NCBI GenBank assembly: GCA_030605125.1
Contig: JAUWBD010000034.1
Coordinates: 1 to 33,101 of the forward strand
From: Verrucomicrobiota bacterium
GTDB lineage: Bacteria; Verrucomicrobiota; Verrucomicrobiia; Opitutales; Opitutaceae
DNA: 33,101 bases
Direction: 5' to 3'
Shown: positions 10,397 through 18,492 of the stretch, one piece after another
Layout of the letters: every line of letters begins with the position of its first letter
Numbering within the stretch: position 1 is the first letter of the stretch
Translations under genes and position numbers: made by a program
The notes under the pieces: model-generated
Told to the model about the DNA's origin: nothing
What the model saw: only the letters and a program-made list of their open reading frames with translations
Databases searched by the model: none

Positions 10397-12103
10397 ATGG
10401 CCGCCACCGTTCTCCCGTCCACCCCGGCGCCGCCCGCCGGCCTTGATCCCGTCCTGAATTTGCTCTGGTCCGAGCAAAACGCGCCCGCCTACCTCACGCG
10501 CCTCGCACCCGGCGCACGCGTGCACCTCGTCGTCCGCTCGCTCGACCACGCCCTGCGCCGCCTCGCCGCCCACGGACCCGCCGCCGCCGCCGAGGCCGCC
10601 GCCGTGATCGAGGCCGTGCTCGCCCACCAGGACACCGATCCCGCCAGCCCCACCTTCGGCGTCTTCCCCTGGATCCACGAGGAGCCCATGGGCGCCTGGG
10701 CCAACCCCGACCTCAACACCGCCGACTTCGCCGGCGCCGCGCTCGGCCACCTGCTCAAACGCCACGCCGATCTCCTCCCCGAGGAAACCCGTGAGCGGGC
10801 CTGCGCCGCTCTCCGTCGCTCGCTCGCCCAAATCCAGCGCCGCGACGTCAGCCTCGGCTACACCAACATCGCCCTCATGGGCGCCGGCGTCTGCGTCGTC
10901 GCCGGCGAACTCCTCGCCGACGAGGCCGCCCTCGCCTACGGCCGCGACAAACTCGAACGCCTCCTCCTCCACGCCCGCGCGCTCGACGGTTTTTCCGAAT
11001 ACAACAGCCCCGCCTACACCCCCGTCGCCCTCCACGAGTGCGAACGCATCCTCGCCCTCGCCGCCGATCCCGCCGCGCGCGCCGCCGCCGAGGCCCTCCG
11101 CCGAGTGGCGTGGCGCGTCATCGCCACCCACTTCCACCCCGGCACCGCCCAATGGGCCGGCCCCCACAGCCGCACCTACCAAGACCACCTCGGCCCGGCC
11201 TTCGCCGCCTACCTCTCCGCGCAAACCGGCCGCCCTGTCTTGCCGCGCGATTCCGCCCGCGCGCCCATCCCGCCGGGCATCGTCCCCGCCTTGCCCTGTC
11301 CGTCCGACCTCGCCTCCGCCTTCGCCCCCTGGCGCGCCGGTCGCCGACCGCACGAGGTCGTGCAGGTCTTCGCCCGCCGCGATCTCCGCCCGGAGGACGA
11401 CGTCATCGGCACCACTTGGATGGACGCCGACGCGACCCTCGGCTCCGTCAACCACGACACGCTCCGCGACCAGCGCCGCGCGCTCCTCGCCTACTGGAGC
11501 ACGCCCACCGACCAAGCCGTCTGCCTCCGCGCCCGCCTGCTCAAAAACGGCCGCGACTGGGCCAGCGGTTACCTGCGCACCGTCCAACGCGGCCCCCGCG
11601 TGCTCGCCAGTTTTCACCTCCTCACCAACCAAGGCGACAGCTACCCCTTCGACCGCCCCGCCGACGGGCGCTTCGCTGTCACCGATCTGCGGATACGCAT
11701 TCAGCTCTCCGGCCGCGGCGTGCGCCACGAGCCCATGAGCGACGGCCGCCGCGCGCTCGCGGCCGGCTCGCGTCGTGTCGTCCTGCACCCCGGCCCCGCG
11801 TTTGCCACGGGTCGCGAGCTCGCTTGGACACCGGGCGGCGAGGGCGATGCGGTGTGGCTCGACGCGATCGCCTACACCGGCCCTGAGCGCACCACGCCGG
11901 TCGAGGATTGGGGACCCTTCTGCGTCGCGCTCGGCCTGGAGCTTCTCGCCGACCACGAACCCGCCGCGGCGGAGGCTCCGCTGGCGCAGGTGATCGGCAA
12001 AAACGAGTGGGAACTGAGCTGGCGCCCCGGCCCGGAGTTTCGCCGCCGCGTGCCCATCGCGCCCGAGTTTTACCCTTACCTGCTGCGCCCGGACAAAGTT
12101 TGA
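10397..12103 (+). CDS. Predicted cytoplasmic toroid enzyme, lyase-like (toroid A)
   Basis: A 568-aa protein without a signal peptide. The first about 330 residues are helical repeats of alpha/alpha-toroid character; the rest is beta-rich. This order is that of heparinase II- or chondroitinase-type polysaccharide lyases and some glycosidases. It is clearly paralogous to the protein at 28546-30273. Shared blocks are GYTNIAL (154-160), GPHSRTY (255-261, with His257 and Tyr261), LGSVN...QR...AYW, VQRGPRVLA and EWELSW. A conserved His with a Tyr four residues later would suit acid-base catalysis on a polysaccharide, but this is inference. It forms a two-gene operon with the secreted beta-helix protein, so it may act on oligosaccharides released outside and imported. 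I cannot assign a known CAZy family. Confidence 0.65.
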   Translation: MAATVLPSTPAPPAGLDPVLNLLWSEQNAPAYLTRLAPGARVHLVVRSLDHALRRLAAHGPAAAAEAAAVIEAVLAHQDTDPASPTFGVFPWIHEEPMGAWANPDLNTADFAGAALGHLLKRHADLLPEETRERACAALRRSLAQIQRRDVSLGYTNIALMGAGVCVVAGELLADEAALAYGRDKLERLLLHARALDGFSEYNSPAYTPVALHECERILALAADPAARAAAEALRRVAWRVIATHFHPGTAQWAGPHSRTYQDHLGPAFAAYLSAQTGRPVLPRDSARAPIPPGIVPALPCPSDLASAFAPWRAGRRPHEVVQVFARRDLRPEDDVIGTTWMDADATLGSVNHDTLRDQRRALLAYWSTPTDQAVCLRARLLKNGRDWASGYLRTVQRGPRVLASFHLLTNQGDSYPFDRPADGRFAVTDLRIRIQLSGRGVRHEPMSDGRRALAAGSRRVVLHPGPAFATGRELAWTPGGEGDAVWLDAIAYTGPERTTPVEDWGPFCVALGLELLADHEPAAAEAPLAQVIGKNEWELSWRPGPEFRRRVPIAPEFYPYLLRPDKV

Positions 12104-12115
12104 CGCCTTCCGATC

Positions 12116-12208
12116 GGAGCCACGGGGCTCCCGCCCCGTGGGGTTCGTCTCCACATAACGAATGCACAAGGGCGCCCAAACCCGGCGGGGCGGGAGCCCC
12201 GTCGCTCC
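12116..12208. repeat. REP inverted pair (subtype 2 then reversed subtype 1)
   Basis: The forward copy is CCACGGGGC-TCCC-GCCCCGTGG at 12116-12145, starting 12 nt after the toroid A stop. The reversed copy at 12178-12208 ends GCCCCGTCGCTCC. Each forms a hairpin and the two can pair with each other. They lie between toroid A and the lacI-type gene. Confidence 0.85.
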
Positions 12209-12238
12209 GTTTGAGACGCCCCCCGCCTCCATCCGCCG

Positions 12239-12253
12239 AGCAACAATGTGCAC
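12239..12253 (+). promoter_or_regulatory. CGCAACAATGTGCGC box, LacI-type gene
   Basis: AGCAACAATGTGCAC (two differences from consensus), 48 nt before the ATG at 12302. Confidence 0.7.
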
Positions 12254-12301
12254 GCCGCCGGCCTCGCGTGCCCGCTTGCTACGCAACGACGCTGCTTGCG
12301 C

Positions 12302-13384
12302 ATGGTTACCCCAGCGAACAGGCTCCGCCCCGTGCAACGCCGCACGACCATTCGCGATGTCGCCGCCGAGGCCGGAGTCCATGCCGCCACCGTGTCGCGT
12401 GCGCTCCGCAACCACCCCTCCATCCCGGAGGAGACGCGCCTCAAGGTGCAAGCCGCCGCCGAGCGTCTCGGCTACCGGCCCGACCCGATGCTGGCCTCGC
12501 TCATGGCCTACCGCCAGGCCACGCAGCCCACGCACTACAATGCCACGCTCGCCTGGGTGACCAACCACCCGGACCGCGAGGGGTGGAAGAACCAGCTCGT
12601 CGCACGCGACTACTTCCGCGGCGCCGAGCGACGAGCCACCGCGCTCGGTTACCGCATCGAACCCTTCTGGCTGCGTGAGCCCGGCCTCGGCGCCGCCCGC
12701 GCCACCACCATCCTCGCCACCCGCGGCATCCAAGGTCTGCTCTTCGCGCCGCAGCCGGATTTCCAAGGCCGTGCCGAGCTAGACTGGTCGCGCTTCTCCG
12801 CGGTGGCGCTCGGCTTCAGCCTCGTCGAGCCGGCCCTGCACATCATCGCGAACCACCAGTTTCGCTCCATGCTGCAGGCGATCCGCGAGGTGCGGGCGCT
12901 CGGGTATCGGCGTCTCGGGCTCGTCCTCGCCGATTTCAACGACGAGCGCACCAACCACAACTGGACCGGCGCCTACCTCGGCGCGCAGCTCACCTGGCCC
13001 GAGGCCGAGCGCGTGCCCTGCCTGCGCCTGCCGGCACTCGAAGCGGATGCGTTTCACGCGTGGTTGGGTGCGCACCAGCCCGACGCCATCCTTACGCCCA
13101 ACTTCGACGTCGTGCTCGGCTGGCTCGAAGGGCGAGGCTTGAAGGTTCCCGCGGATGTCGGCCTCTGCGCCGTGCCCGGCTACGATGGCGGGCGCTTCTA
13201 CTCGGGCGTGCAGGAAAACTCCGAGCTTATCGGCGAAGCCGCGGTGGAGTTCTTGGTGGGCATGCTGCACCGCAACGAGCGGGGCGTGCCGGCGGTGCCG
13301 CACCGTCTGTTGATCGAGAGCACATGGCTGCCGGGCCGCACCCTCCGCGCCGCGACGCCCGCGGTGGCGAGCGTCGGAGCCTAG
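12302..13384 (+). CDS. LacI/GalR-family transcriptional regulator
   Basis: A 360-aa regulator. The N-terminal helix-turn-helix is TTIRDVAAEAGVHAATVSRA at about residues 15-34, followed by the hinge region up to LGYRPDPMLASLMAYR. A periplasmic-binding-protein-like sugar-sensing domain fills the rest, with ALGYRRLGLVLADFNDERTN and the C-terminal GLCAVPGYDGGRFYSGVQEN segment typical of the family. The ATG at 12302 puts the HTH about 14 residues from the N terminus. An in-frame ATG at 12248 lies inside the 15-bp box and would add 18 residues without family features. It probably controls nearby polysaccharide genes in response to a sugar; which ones is not shown by the sequence. A box copy upstream of its own start suggests either shared promoter architecture or autoregulation. 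Confidence 0.92.
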   Translation: MVTPANRLRPVQRRTTIRDVAAEAGVHAATVSRALRNHPSIPEETRLKVQAAAERLGYRPDPMLASLMAYRQATQPTHYNATLAWVTNHPDREGWKNQLVARDYFRGAERRATALGYRIEPFWLREPGLGAARATTILATRGIQGLLFAPQPDFQGRAELDWSRFSAVALGFSLVEPALHIIANHQFRSMLQAIREVRALGYRRLGLVLADFNDERTNHNWTGAYLGAQLTWPEAERVPCLRLPALEADAFHAWLGAHQPDAILTPNFDVVLGWLEGRGLKVPADVGLCAVPGYDGGRFYSGVQENSELIGEAAVEFLVGMLHRNERGVPAVPHRLLIESTWLPGRTLRAATPAVASVGA

Positions 13385-13407
13385 GTCCAGAAGCGCCTCC
13401 TCCGCAT

Positions 13408-13522
13408 GGAGCGACGGGGCTCCCGCCCCGTCGGGTTTGATCAACACATCCGTCCGCTTTCGTCCCTCTCCTCGCAGTCCCTGTCAGAATCGATCCCACG
13501 GGGCAGGAGCCCCGTGGCTCCA
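13408..13522. repeat. REP inverted pair (subtype 1 then reversed subtype 2)
   Basis: GAGCGACGGGGC-TCCC-GCCCCGTC at 13408-13439, 23 nt after the LacI-type stop codon, and a reversed CACGGGGC-type copy at 13492-13522 with AGGA in the loop region. Confidence 0.85.
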
Positions 13523-13541
13523 TGCACACACACCAACGCCA

Positions 13542-13556
13542 CGCGACAATGTGCAC
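13542..13556 (+). promoter_or_regulatory. CGCAACAATGTGCGC box, Verru_Chthon gene
   Basis: CGCGACAATGTGCAC, 46 nt before the chosen ATG at 13603. The preferred spacing supports this start over the in-frame ATG at 13522, which lies upstream of the box. Confidence 0.7.
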
Positions 13557-13602
13557 GCCACCGTCCTTCGGCCCCGCACCGAGTGCGCGCATCGTCGGAC
13601 CG

Positions 13603-16600
13603 ATGCTTCGCCCCCAAGCACGCTTTCCCCGCCCCGCGGACGGCTTCGCCCTGCTCGTCACGATCGTGCTCGTGGCCTTCCTCGTGCTGATCCTCGTCGG
13701 CCTCGCCACCTTCACGCGCGTCGAAACCCAGGTCGCCACCAACACCCAGCACCTCGCGCAGGCCCGACAAAACGCGCTCTTCGGGCTCAACCTCGCCCTC
13801 GGCGAGCTCCAGCGACACCTCGGCCCCGACCAACGCGCCACCGCCCGCGCCGACCTCCTCAACGCCGCCTCGCCCAATCCCCTCTGGACGGGAGCCTGGG
13901 GCAACGCCGCCTCGCCCGCCTCGCAGATCCCCGACGCCACCCAGCTCACCTGGCTGGTCAGCGGCAACGAGCGCGTCGCCTACGGCGTCACCCTCGCCGC
14001 GGGCGATAATTTCGGCCGCATCGGCACCGTCACCACCGCGCCGGCGCGCCTGCCCTCCGCCACCTACACCGACGCCAACTCGGTCGTTCTCCTCGGCTCC
14101 GGCACCACGTCCCGGACCGCCGCCGCCTACGCCACCGTGCGCGCGCCGCTGGTAAACATCGAGGTGCCGGCCGACCAGGTGCCGGGCCTCTCCGGCACCA
14201 CGCCCACGACCGTCGGCCGCTACGCTTGGTGGGCCGACGACGAGAGCCAGAAGGCGCGCCTCGATCTCAACGACCCCCACGCCGCCACCGCCGACCGCGC
14301 CTTTAGCTTCGGCGCCGCGCAACGCTCCGCCATCGAGCTCATGGCCCGCGAACCCGAGCCGGCGGCCTACGGCGGCACCGCGCTCGGCTCGACCGCCTTC
14401 CCACGAGTCAATCCCGCGCTCGCCAAAGTCCTGGCCCCGGCGCAGGCCGCCTTCGCCGCCCCCGCCGGGCAGGAAGCCGCGGCCCGCGACTTCATCCGCG
14501 CCCGCTCCGCCGACTTCACCGTCACCGCCGCCTCCGTCCTCGCCGACGCCCGCCGCGGCGGGCTGAAGCAAGACCTCACCCGTATCCTTTCTTCCACTAC
14601 GACGGGCCCGGCCGACACCGACCCGCTCTTCGACGACCCCGACAACCGGCCCGCGGGCGATCCGTTTTTCCTAAAACCGCCGACCTGGGGACAGCTCCGC
14701 TCCTTCGCCGGCCTCACCGCCTCGACGCTGCCCATCCAGACGCCCACCGCCACGCGGCAGGGCGTGCACCCGGTCGTCCTCTGGGCCGAGACCGGTCTCG
14801 CCGTCGGCCACACCCCCGGCGCCACGCCGCCCAACGGCACCCTCCGCGTCCACCTGTTTCCGAAGCTCGTTCTCTGGAATCCCTACACCAGCCCGCTCGC
14901 CGCCGCCGACTATGAGTTTGGCCTCCGCGGCGAGCGCTTCGTCCGGGTGGACAACGCCTCCGGCACGCAGCTCATCGGCATCGACCTGCGCCGCTCGATC
15001 CTCGCCACCGGAACCGACAGCGCGGCCAGCCCGGGCTTTTTTCGCTTTCGTGTCACCACCGGCGTGCTCGCCCCGGGTGAGGCACGGCTCTTCACGCTCC
15101 AGGCTTCCGGCGACTACAACGCCGGCGCCAACGTCCTCGTCGCGGCGGTGAACACCGACGAATCCGTTTCGATCGCCCACGGCACCGAGGTCGCGCCGCC
15201 CGCCCGCCTGAGCAACCTCCCCACCGGCGGCGGCGCCGGCGAGGTGTTCTTCTACCTGCGCCCCGTCGGCTCCACGGTTCCCGCCGCCTTCAACCCGCCC
15301 GACGCGGATTCCTACCAGTGGAGCTCCCGTATCGGCGTCGCCAATCGCTTCACCGCCGCCACCCAGGCCATCGGCGCCCCGCCCACTCCGCTCGCGCCCG
15401 ATTTCAAGCAGCTCGCCTGGGCGCGCCTGGGCAACGTGAACAACGCCCTCACCGCCCGCTGGATCGCGCAGGGCAACATCCGTGCGCCCTTCGCCGCCCG
15501 CACCCACCTCGGCTCCGACTACGGCTCCCGCGCGCATCAATTCAACGGGCTCTTCGCCCCGGGCACCTTCGCCCCGCTCGACGACGACAACGGAGCCATC
15601 TCCGTCGGCGAGAATTTCAACCTCTCCGGCTCCTCGGCCAATCGTTTTGCGCTCTTCGCCGCGCCCGCCGCCCATCGTCCGCTGCTCAGCATCGCGGATC
15701 TCCGCCACGCCTATCTCGCATACGCCGACACCGGCCCGGCCTACCCGATCGGCAACAGCCTGGCCGACTTCCGTATTCCCCGAGCCACGACGAGCCGCCT
15801 GCCCACCCAGCAGTCCAACAACCTCACCCACAACTACCGGCTCTTCGACCACTCCTTCCTCCTCAACGACCTGCTCTGGGACCGCTACACCTTCTCCACC
15901 GTCCCCTCCGGCATCTCCGCGTCCAACCTGGCCGACCCCACCTACCGGCTTCCCAACTCCCGCCATCGCGTGCTCCCCGGCGCCACCCCCGCCGCGCTCA
16001 CCGACCACCTCGCCGCCACCCGGCATCTCCTCCTCGAAGGCGGCTTCAACGCCAACTCCACCTCCGTCCAGGCGTGGCGAGCGGTGCTCGGCGCGCTCCA
16101 CGGCCTGCCCTACGATCCGGTGAACAACACCGCGGGCTCCGCGCTCGACCGGCCTTTCTCCCGTTACCCGCGCCCCCTCGCCGGCTCCACCGATTCGTGG
16201 ACCGGATTCCGGGAGCTCAGCTCCGACCAGCTCGACGCGCTCGCCGAGAACATCGTGAGCGAGATCCGGGCCCGGGCCGCGACCAACACCACCGCCACGC
16301 CCGGCCCCTTCCTTCATCTCGCTCAATTCGTGAATCGCCGCCTCGTCGCCGCCGGCTCGGCCGCCGACGCCACCTTTGGCATCAAAGGTGCCCTCCAGGC
16401 CGCGATCGATGCGACCGACCGCGAGAGCATCGACACCCGGAAGCTCAACGATCGCTACCCCTACAACCAGGATTCGTCAGGCGATCCGAGTTCGGCGGCC
16501 GACTACGACGCCGACCACTTCCGCGGCGGCACCAGCGCCAGCCTGCCCGTCTCCTCGCGCAATGCCTTCGGCCCGGGCCACCTCACCCAGGCCGATGTGC

Positions 16601-16866
16601 TCGCGGTCATCGGCCCCTCGCTGACCGTGCGCGGCGACACCTTCACGCTGCGCGTCTATGGCGAAGTCGTGAGCCCGCTCGATTCGTCCGTGGTGCTGAG
16701 CCGCGCCTGGGCCGAGGCGGTGGTGCAGCGCCTGCCCGACCACGTCGATCCCGCGGCCGACGCCGCCGAAGTCGCGCCCTCCGCCCTGAGCTCGGCCGAC
16801 AACCGGCGCTTTGGCCGCCGCTTCAATCTCGTCTCCTTCCGCTGGCTCACCCCGGCGGATCTTTGA
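13603..16866 (+). CDS. Verru_Chthon cassette-type protein A, giant pilin-like
   Basis: A 1087-aa protein with a pilin-like N terminus: basic leader, Gly14-Phe15, then the hydrophobic helix ALLVTIVLVAFLVLILVGLA. It continues into the amphipathic segment FTRVETQVATNTQHLAQARQ and NALFGLNLALGELQRHLG. The residue at +5 is Val instead of Glu, as in the GspK/PilX class of large minor pseudopilins. The order and wording of these segments match the Verru_Chthon cassette protein A family (TIGR02600), recognised from memory. The large remainder is a beta-rich, Ala/Pro/Asp-rich exported domain with no motif I can name. A 15-bp box lies upstream and a secreted partner gene starts 20 nt after the stop. Role: probably the tip or scaffold of a type II secretion/pilus-like system; inference. 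Confidence 0.8.
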   Translation: MLRPQARFPRPADGFALLVTIVLVAFLVLILVGLATFTRVETQVATNTQHLAQARQNALFGLNLALGELQRHLGPDQRATARADLLNAASPNPLWTGAWGNAASPASQIPDATQLTWLVSGNERVAYGVTLAAGDNFGRIGTVTTAPARLPSATYTDANSVVLLGSGTTSRTAAAYATVRAPLVNIEVPADQVPGLSGTTPTTVGRYAWWADDESQKARLDLNDPHAATADRAFSFGAAQRSAIELMAREPEPAAYGGTALGSTAFPRVNPALAKVLAPAQAAFAAPAGQEAAARDFIRARSADFTVTAASVLADARRGGLKQDLTRILSSTTTGPADTDPLFDDPDNRPAGDPFFLKPPTWGQLRSFAGLTASTLPIQTPTATRQGVHPVVLWAETGLAVGHTPGATPPNGTLRVHLFPKLVLWNPYTSPLAAADYEFGLRGERFVRVDNASGTQLIGIDLRRSILATGTDSAASPGFFRFRVTTGVLAPGEARLFTLQASGDYNAGANVLVAAVNTDESVSIAHGTEVAPPARLSNLPTGGGAGEVFFYLRPVGSTVPAAFNPPDADSYQWSSRIGVANRFTAATQAIGAPPTPLAPDFKQLAWARLGNVNNALTARWIAQGNIRAPFAARTHLGSDYGSRAHQFNGLFAPGTFAPLDDDNGAISVGENFNLSGSSANRFALFAAPAAHRPLLSIADLRHAYLAYADTGPAYPIGNSLADFRIPRATTSRLPTQQSNNLTHNYRLFDHSFLLNDLLWDRYTFSTVPSGISASNLADPTYRLPNSRHRVLPGATPAALTDHLAATRHLLLEGGFNANSTSVQAWRAVLGALHGLPYDPVNNTAGSALDRPFSRYPRPLAGSTDSWTGFRELSSDQLDALAENIVSEIRARAATNTTATPGPFLHLAQFVNRRLVAAGSAADATFGIKGALQAAIDATDRESIDTRKLNDRYPYNQDSSGDPSSAADYDADHFRGGTSASLPVSSRNAFGPGHLTQADVLAVIGPSLTVRGDTFTLRVYGEVVSPLDSSVVLSRAWAEAVVQRLPDHVDPAADAAEVAPSALSSADNRRFGRRFNLVSFRWLTPADL

Positions 16867-16886
16867 AATCGAAATCCCTCCGACCG

Positions 16887-17588
16887 ATGATCCGCCTCAG
16901 ACCGCTTATCTCCCTCGTGGTGACCCTGGTCGTCTCTTGCCCGGCTTGGCTGCACGCGGTCGAGTGTCGCATCCTCGGCTGGGATGCGGACGTGCCCGAC
17001 GTCATTATCCGCACCTCGGAGGGCGAGCGCGTGCTGACGGTGTCCTCGCACTTCATCTCCGCGCCGTGGTCGGCGCCCGCGGATCGTCCGGTGGTCTTGC
17101 AGACGGCCACACCGGCGACGGCCACCGCGCCGGCGGGGCGGGCGACCTTGGCCAGTGTGACGCTTCCCCCCGATGTGCCGCGCGTGTTGCTCATCCTCGC
17201 GACCGAGCGCGGCGCCGGCGACGAGACGCGGCATCGGCTGGTGGCGGTGCCGGATCTCGGTCCACCGGGGGAGCGGCATGTGGTGAGACTGCAAAATTTC
17301 ACGCGCCAGCCGGCGCTGTGGTCGCTCGCGGGCCGCGCGCCGGAGCGGGTCGCGCCGATGGGCGCCGCGCAGGCGAGTTTCGAGCCCGCGGCACGCCGCG
17401 CGCGTTTGCGAGTCGCGGTGCCGGAGGCGGGCGGCGGTTGGCGGGTGGTGGCGAGCCGCAACGTGCCGACGCCGGAGGGCCACCGCGTGTTGTTGTTTTT
17501 GCGCGAAGCGGTCTTTGATCCGGAGCATCCGAGCCGGCCCGCGGTGGAAGTGCGCGAGATTTTCGAACCGGTGGAGCCGTCCGCATAA
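16887..17588 (+). CDS. Secreted protein, partner of Verru_Chthon protein
   Basis: A 233-aa exported protein of unknown function. The signal peptide is MIRLRPLISLVVTLVVSCPA followed by WLHAVECR, with cleavage expected near residue 24. The mature part is beta-rich, with alternating strands (VLTVSSHFIS, RVLLILATERG, HVVRLQNFTRQPALWSLAG, RVLLFLREAVFDPEHPSRP), compatible with two beta-sandwich domains. The short gap to the gene before it implies co-transcription and possibly co-assembly. Codon use shifts slightly towards G-starting codons and lower C in third positions than in the upstream gene. The REP pair starts 1 nt after its stop codon. Confidence 0.7.
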   Translation: MIRLRPLISLVVTLVVSCPAWLHAVECRILGWDADVPDVIIRTSEGERVLTVSSHFISAPWSAPADRPVVLQTATPATATAPAGRATLASVTLPPDVPRVLLILATERGAGDETRHRLVAVPDLGPPGERHVVRLQNFTRQPALWSLAGRAPERVAPMGAAQASFEPAARRARLRVAVPEAGGGWRVVASRNVPTPEGHRVLLFLREAVFDPEHPSRPAVEVREIFEPVEPSA

Positions 17589-17589
17589 A

Positions 17590-17683
17590 GGAGGCACGGG
17601 GCTCCCGCCCCGTGCGGGTCGCGCTTCGTTCTCGTAAAAGCGCGCCGCGATCAAACCCAACGGGGCAGGAGCCCCGTCGCTCC
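17590..17683. repeat. REP inverted pair left of the RAYT gene
   Basis: Forward subtype 2 (GGCACGGGGC-TCCC-GCCCCGTGC) at 17590-17624 and reversed subtype 1 at 17652-17683. It forms the left bracket of the transposase gene. Confidence 0.88.
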
Positions 17684-17750
17684 CTTCAAAGCACCCCATT
17701 GCTCCATCAGACTTGCCCGTGCCGATGCAGATCCACTGCGATTCCGTCGC

Positions 17751-18389
17751 ATGGAATCCAGCGAAGGCTTCCTCAACCCCTACCAGCCGATCGATACCCA
17801 CGGCCACGGGCTTCCCCACTGGCAGCAAGGTAGCTCCTTGGTGTTTCTCACCTGGCGGCTCTTCGACTCCGTGCCCGCGGAGCGCCTGCGCGACTGGACC
17901 CTCGACCGCCGTCGCTGGCTGGCATGCCATCCCGAACCCCACGACGCCGCCACGCGCGCGAGTTACCGCGCGCTCTTCCCCGAACGACTGGAAGCCTGGC
18001 TCGACTCGGGTGAAGGTCGTTGCGAACTCCGCTTGCCCGCCAACCGCGCCTTCGTCGAGGAAGCCTTGCGACACCAAGAGGGTGAAACCCACGAGCTCCA
18101 TGCTTTCGTGATCATGCCCAACCATGTGCACGTCCTGGTGCGTCTCCTGCCCGGGTGCCGACTCGAGGACCGGGTGCGGCGCTGGAAAACATGGTCGGCT
18201 CGACGCGTGAATCAGCAGACGGGAAGAAGCGGTGCGCTCTGGCAGGACGGCTACTGGGATCGCCTCGTGCGCGATGCGGACCACCGCCGCCGTTGCCTCG
18301 CCTATATCCGGTCCAACCCGACCCGGGCCCGACTACAGGAGGACGCGTTCACGCTTTGGACGAGAGCAGAGCACGTGGACGCGGTCTGA
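17751..18389 (+). CDS. REP-associated tyrosine transposase (RAYT, TnpA_REP)
   Basis: A 212-aa single-copy Y1 HUH transposase of the IS200/IS605-related RAYT group, which cleaves and joins single-stranded REP hairpins. The first strand is SLVFLTWRLF. The HUH motif is His125-Val-His127 in VIMPNHVHVLVRL. The C-terminal YIRSNPTRARL carries the expected nucleophile Tyr185. GALWQDGYWDRLVRD and the basic linker RRWKTWSARRVNQ match the family. The ATG at 17751 gives the usual length. REP pairs lie 67 bp before the start and 4 bp after the stop, a typical RAYT-REP setting. All catalytic residues are present, so the enzyme may be active and would explain the REP hairpins spread over the region. Confidence 0.93.
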   Translation: MESSEGFLNPYQPIDTHGHGLPHWQQGSSLVFLTWRLFDSVPAERLRDWTLDRRRWLACHPEPHDAATRASYRALFPERLEAWLDSGEGRCELRLPANRAFVEEALRHQEGETHELHAFVIMPNHVHVLVRLLPGCRLEDRVRRWKTWSARRVNQQTGRSGALWQDGYWDRLVRDADHRRRCLAYIRSNPTRARLQEDAFTLWTRAEHVDAV

Positions 18390-18393
18390 GGGC

Positions 18394-18472
18394 GAACCCG
18401 ACGGGGCGGGAGCCCCGTCGCTCCGGCGCTACCACACGGAGGCACGGGGCTCCCGCCCCGTGCGGATCGCGC
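18394..18472. repeat. REP pair right of the RAYT gene, outward arrangement
   Basis: Reversed subtype 1 at 18394-18424, then forward subtype 2 at 18438-18472. This is the only pair in which the first member is reversed. With the pair at 17590 the order is forward 2, reversed 1, RAYT, reversed 1, forward 2. Confidence 0.88.
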
Positions 18473-18492
18473 CTCACACTCCACCCGCCCGC

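Noticed and set aside
12248-12301. Longer N terminus for the LacI-type regulator
   Set aside because: The ATG lies inside the upstream box and the extra 18 residues do not belong to the family; the ATG at 12302 gives standard HTH placement and the typical 48-nt box spacing.
7796-12766. A 1656-codon open frame on the minus strand
   Set aside because: It is antisense to the beta-helix, toroid A and lacI-type genes. Its product is a Gly/Ala/Glu/Asp/Val-rich string without domains, a known by-product of GC-rich codon bias.
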